Source: Variovorax paradoxus
Lineage (GTDB): Bacteria > Pseudomonadota > Gammaproteobacteria > Burkholderiales > Burkholderiaceae_C
DNA length: 49,791 bases
Direction: 5' to 3'
Assembly (NCBI RefSeq): GCF_000834655.1
Contig: NZ_JXQQ01000034.1
Coordinates: 1 to 49,791, forward strand
Shown here: one piece after another, positions 46,910 through 49,791 of the stretch
Layout: each line of letters starts with the position of its first letter
Position numbering within the stretch: position 1 is the first letter of the stretch
The notes under the pieces: model-generated
Database searches by the model: none
Told to the model about the DNA's origin: nothing
What the model saw: only the letters and a program-made list of their open reading frames with translations
Program-made: the position numbers and the translations under genes

Positions 46910-49714
46910 ATGCGGGAAACGAAATCCACCTGCCCGTACTGCGGCGTTGGCTGCGGCGTGATCATCGAATCCGACGGCGCGCAGATCACCGGCGTGCGCG
47001 GCGACCCCGACCACCCCGCCAACTTCGGCCGCCTCTGCACCAAGGGCTCGACGCTGCACCTCACGGCGAGCGCGCCGGTCACGCGGCAGGCGCGGCTCCT
47101 GCAGCCGCTGCAACGCCTCGTGCGCGGCGCGGCGCCCACGGCCGCGTCGTGGGACGCGGCGCTCGACAACGCCGCGGGCAAGTTCGCGCAGGTCGTCCAG
47201 GACCATGGCCCCGACGCCGTCGGCTTCTACATCTCGGGCCAGCTGCTCACCGAGGACTACTACGTCTTCAACAAGCTCGCCAAGGGCCTGGTCGGCACCA
47301 ACAACGTGGACACCAACTCGCGCCTGTGCATGAGCAGCGCGGTGGCCGGCTACAAGCAGACGCTGGGCGCCGATGCGCCGCCGGCCTGCTACGACGACCT
47401 GAAGCATGCCGAGTGCCTCTTCATCGTGGGCAGCAACACGGCATGGGCGCACCCGATTCTTTTCCGCCGCATTGAAGACGCGAAAGCGGCCAACCCGGCG
47501 CTCAACATCGTGGTGGCCGACCCGCGCCGCACCGACACGGTCGAGATCGCCGACCTGTTCCTGCCGATCCAGCCCGGCACCGACGTGATGCTGTTCAACG
47601 GCATGCTGCACCTGATGCTGTGGGAAGGCTGGACCGATGCGAAGTACATCGCGGCCCACACCAGCGGCTTCGACGCGCTGAAGGCCACGGTGCGCGAATG
47701 CACGCCCGACAAGGTGGCGCAGGTCTGCGGCATTTCGAAGCAAGACCTGCTCGCGGCCGCGCGGCTGTTCGCGACTTCACCCGCCACGCTGAGCCTGTAT
47801 TGCCAGGGCCTGAACCAGTCGTCCAGCGGCACCGCGAAGAATGCGGCGCTGATCAACCTGCACCTGGCCACCGGCCAGATCGGCAAGCCCGGCGCGGGCC
47901 CGTTCTCGCTCACCGGCCAGCCCAATGCGATGGGCGGGCGCGAAGTGGGCGGCCTGGCCAACCTGCTGAGCGCGCACCGCGACCTGGGCAACCCGGAACA
48001 TCGCGCCGAGGTGGCTGCGCTCTGGGGCGTGCCCGCGGTGCCCGCGAAGCCCGGCAAGACGGCCGTGGAGATGTTCCAGGCCGCGGCCGACGGCGAGATC
48101 CGCGCGTTGTGGATCGCCTGCACCAACCCCGCGCAGTCGATGCCCGACCAGGCCACGGTGCGCCGTGCGCTGGAACGCGCCGAGTTCGTGGTGGTGCAGG
48201 AGGCCTTCTCGACCACCGCCACCTGCGCCTTCGCCGACCTGCTGCTGCCCGCCACCACATGGGGCGAAAAGGACGGCAGCGTGACCAACAGCGAGCGCCG
48301 CATCTCGCGCGTGCGCCCCGCCATCGCCGCACCGGGCGAGACGCGGCACGACTGGTCGATCGCCACCGACTTCGCGCGCCGCCTCGAGGAGCGGCTCGGC
48401 CGCGCGGGCACGCTCTTTCCGTACGACACCGCCGAATCGGTCTGGAACGAGCACCGCGAGACCACGCGCGGGCGCGACCTGGACATCACCGGCCTGAGCT
48501 ACGCGATGCTCGACGACCTCGGCCCGCAGCAATGGCCCCTGAAGGAAGGCGAGACCACCGGCCGCGTGCGCCTGTACGAAGACGGCGTGTTCCCCACGCC
48601 CGACGGCCGTGCCCGTTTCGTCGACACGCCGTACAAGCCCGTGGCCGAGGCCCGCGAGGCGCGCTACCCCTTCTCGCTCAACACCGGGCGCCTGCGCGAC
48701 CAGTGGCACGGCATGAGCCGCACCGGCACCGCCCCGCGCCTGTTCGACCACGTGGCCGAGCCCATGGTGCAGATGAACCCGCAGGACATGGCGCGGCGCC
48801 AGATCGGCGAAGGCGACCTGGTGCACCTGACATCGAAGCGCGGCTCTATCCTGCTGCCCGCGCGCGGCAGCGCCGAGATCGGCCTGAGCCAGGCCTTCGT
48901 CGCGATGCACTGGGGCGAGGAGTACCTGAGCGGCTGCTCCTCGACCGGCACGCGGCTGGCCGGCATCAACGCGCTCACCACGCCGGCCTGCTGCCCCACT
49001 TCGAAGCAGCCCGAGCTCAAGCACACGGCGGTGAAGATCCTCAAGGCCGAGCTGCCATGGTCGCTGCTCGCGATGGGCTGGCTGCCGCCCGACGAGGTGC
49101 TGGCGACGCACCGCGCGCTGCAGCCGCTGATGGCGATGTTTCCGTTCGCAAACTGCGTGCCGTTCTCGGGCAGCACCAAGGACGCGTCGGGCGCCGAGCG
49201 CAGCGGCCTCCTGTTTCGCGCGGCTGCGCACGATGCACCGGCCGATGCGCTGCTGGAACAGATCGAGGCGCTGCTCGGCCTGCAAAGCGCCGACACCCTG
49301 CGCTACGCCGACCGCCGGCGCGGCCAGCGCCGCTCGGCGCGGCTGGTGCGCCGCGCCGACCAGAGCGCGGGCCTCGAAGCCTTCCTGCTCGCAGGCGACA
49401 CCAGCGCCGAGGCCTGGATCGCCACGCTGCTGCGGGAGGAACTGCCGGCGCAAAGCTACGGCCGCCTGCTGCTCTCGCCCGGCGCCCGCGCGCCGCTGGC
49501 GGTGCAATCGCGCGGGAAACCGGTCTGCACCTGCTTCAACGTGACCGACCTGGCGATCCAGACCGAACTGGGCCGCTGCGGCGGCACGCCGGACGAACGG
49601 CTGGCCGCCCTGCAGGGCACGCTGAAATGCGGCACGAATTGCGGCTCGTGCATTCCGGAGCTCAAACGCATGGTGCGGATGGTGCCTGCCGAAGCGATGG
49701 CGGAGACCCCATGA
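46910..49714 (+). CDS. nasA: Assimilatory nitrate reductase, Mo-bisMGD catalytic subunit
   Basis: 934 residues from ATG 46910 (MRETKSTCPYCGVGC). The ATG at 46850 is rejected because its 20 extra residues are translated repeat. N-terminal 4Fe-4S ligands Cys8, Cys11, Cys15 and Cys43; the Mo ligand is probably Cys140 in NSRLCMSS. bisMGD-binding segments include GSNTAWAHP, QGLNQSSSGTAKN and LNTGRLRDQWHGMSRTG. The C-terminal BFD-like 2Fe-2S domain has CTCFNV (about 874) and CGTNCGSC (about 907), as in Klebsiella NasA-type enzymes that take electrons from an NADH-linked partner or ferredoxin/flavodoxin. It reduces nitrate to nitrite in the cytosol. The name nasC is used in Pseudomonas. No separate electron-transfer subunit is visible before the window ends. 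Confidence 0.95.
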   Translation: MRETKSTCPYCGVGCGVIIESDGAQITGVRGDPDHPANFGRLCTKGSTLHLTASAPVTRQARLLQPLQRLVRGAAPTAASWDAALDNAAGKFAQVVQDHGPDAVGFYISGQLLTEDYYVFNKLAKGLVGTNNVDTNSRLCMSSAVAGYKQTLGADAPPACYDDLKHAECLFIVGSNTAWAHPILFRRIEDAKAANPALNIVVADPRRTDTVEIADLFLPIQPGTDVMLFNGMLHLMLWEGWTDAKYIAAHTSGFDALKATVRECTPDKVAQVCGISKQDLLAAARLFATSPATLSLYCQGLNQSSSGTAKNAALINLHLATGQIGKPGAGPFSLTGQPNAMGGREVGGLANLLSAHRDLGNPEHRAEVAALWGVPAVPAKPGKTAVEMFQAAADGEIRALWIACTNPAQSMPDQATVRRALERAEFVVVQEAFSTTATCAFADLLLPATTWGEKDGSVTNSERRISRVRPAIAAPGETRHDWSIATDFARRLEERLGRAGTLFPYDTAESVWNEHRETTRGRDLDITGLSYAMLDDLGPQQWPLKEGETTGRVRLYEDGVFPTPDGRARFVDTPYKPVAEAREARYPFSLNTGRLRDQWHGMSRTGTAPRLFDHVAEPMVQMNPQDMARRQIGEGDLVHLTSKRGSILLPARGSAEIGLSQAFVAMHWGEEYLSGCSSTGTRLAGINALTTPACCPTSKQPELKHTAVKILKAELPWSLLAMGWLPPDEVLATHRALQPLMAMFPFANCVPFSGSTKDASGAERSGLLFRAAAHDAPADALLEQIEALLGLQSADTLRYADRRRGQRRSARLVRRADQSAGLEAFLLAGDTSAEAWIATLLREELPAQSYGRLLLSPGARAPLAVQSRGKPVCTCFNVTDLAIQTELGRCGGTPDERLAALQGTLKCGTNCGSCIPELKRMVRMVPAEAMAETP

Positions 49715-49722
49715 CCCCGCGT

Positions 49723-49765
49723 CTTGCCCCCTCCCCTCCCGGGGGAGGGCTGGGGTGGGGGCAAG
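49723..49765. repeat. Palindromic repeat behind nasA
   Basis: CTTGCCCCC (49723-49731) and GGGGGCAAG (49757-49765) enclose CTCCCGGGGGAG and CTGGGGTGGGG, a single diverged unit of the type in nrtB and at 46809. It begins 9 nt after the nasA stop. An ATG overlapping that stop opens a frame through it, but this only translates the repeat. The remaining 26 nt to the edge show nothing further. Confidence 0.7.
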
Positions 49766-49791
49766 CGGCGCATCCATCGCGCGCTCTGCCT

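Noticed and set aside
49711..49791. A new gene starting at the ATG that overlaps the nasA stop
   Set aside because: The visible 27 codons are almost entirely translated palindromic repeat; a siroheme-synthesis gene would be expected nearby, but nothing here supports one.

Overview
The window is about 68-70% GC, gene-dense and free of insertion sequences, prophage and CRISPR. Gene content and order point to a betaproteobacterium of the Comamonadaceae, most likely Variovorax or a close relative. The evidence is a 14-gene nuo operon preceded by tpiA-secG-tRNA-Leu(GAG), the DUF2818-Nudix-DUF1178 tail behind nuoN, the pnp-rpsO pair, and the types of intergenic palindromic repeat. The genus is an inference from organisation; no rRNA is present.

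Layout. (1) 1-5051, minus strand: a MarR-controlled tripartite efflux operon (marR, outer-membrane lipoprotein, EmrA, EmrB), with EmrB running off the left edge. Its promoter carries a palindromic operator in the -35/-10 spacer. (2) 5094-6878, plus: an MsbA-like ABC exporter. (3) 6889-22923, minus: the complete NADH:quinone oxidoreductase operon nuoA-N followed by DUF2818, a Nudix hydrolase and a DUF1178 protein. (4) 22991-28414, minus: tRNA-Leu(GAG), secG, tpiA, a PIG3-type quinone oxidoreductase, pnp and rpsO, with clear terminators and a structured pnp leader. (5) 28410-34346: an EamA exporter, a class I/II aminotransferase and an orphan periplasmic binding protein (minus); an Hsp20 protein and an alpha/beta hydrolase (plus); tsaD (minus).

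(6) 34460-49791: a nitrate assimilation island. It contains a NasR-type nitrate-sensing ANTAR antiterminator, a nitrate ABC transporter (nrtA, nrtB, nrtD), a second ANTAR protein with NarX/PilJ-type P-box motifs, a NarK/NasA-type MFS transporter, a PP2C-phosphatase/Ser-Thr-kinase fusion, nirB, nirD and a nasA/nasC-type nitrate reductase. Each transport operon is preceded by a sigma-54 promoter match, an ANTAR-type hairpin with an AACG-starting hexaloop, and an intrinsic terminator just before the first start codon. This predicts dual control: nitrogen limitation through NtrC/sigma-54, and nitrate through antitermination. Nitrate would enter by either transporter, be reduced by the Mo-bisMGD reductase, and the nitrite be reduced to ammonium by NirBD.

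Interspersed palindromic repeats concentrate in the nitrate island. One lies in frame inside nrtB. Another encodes the end of NirD and supplies the ribosome-binding site of the nitrate reductase.
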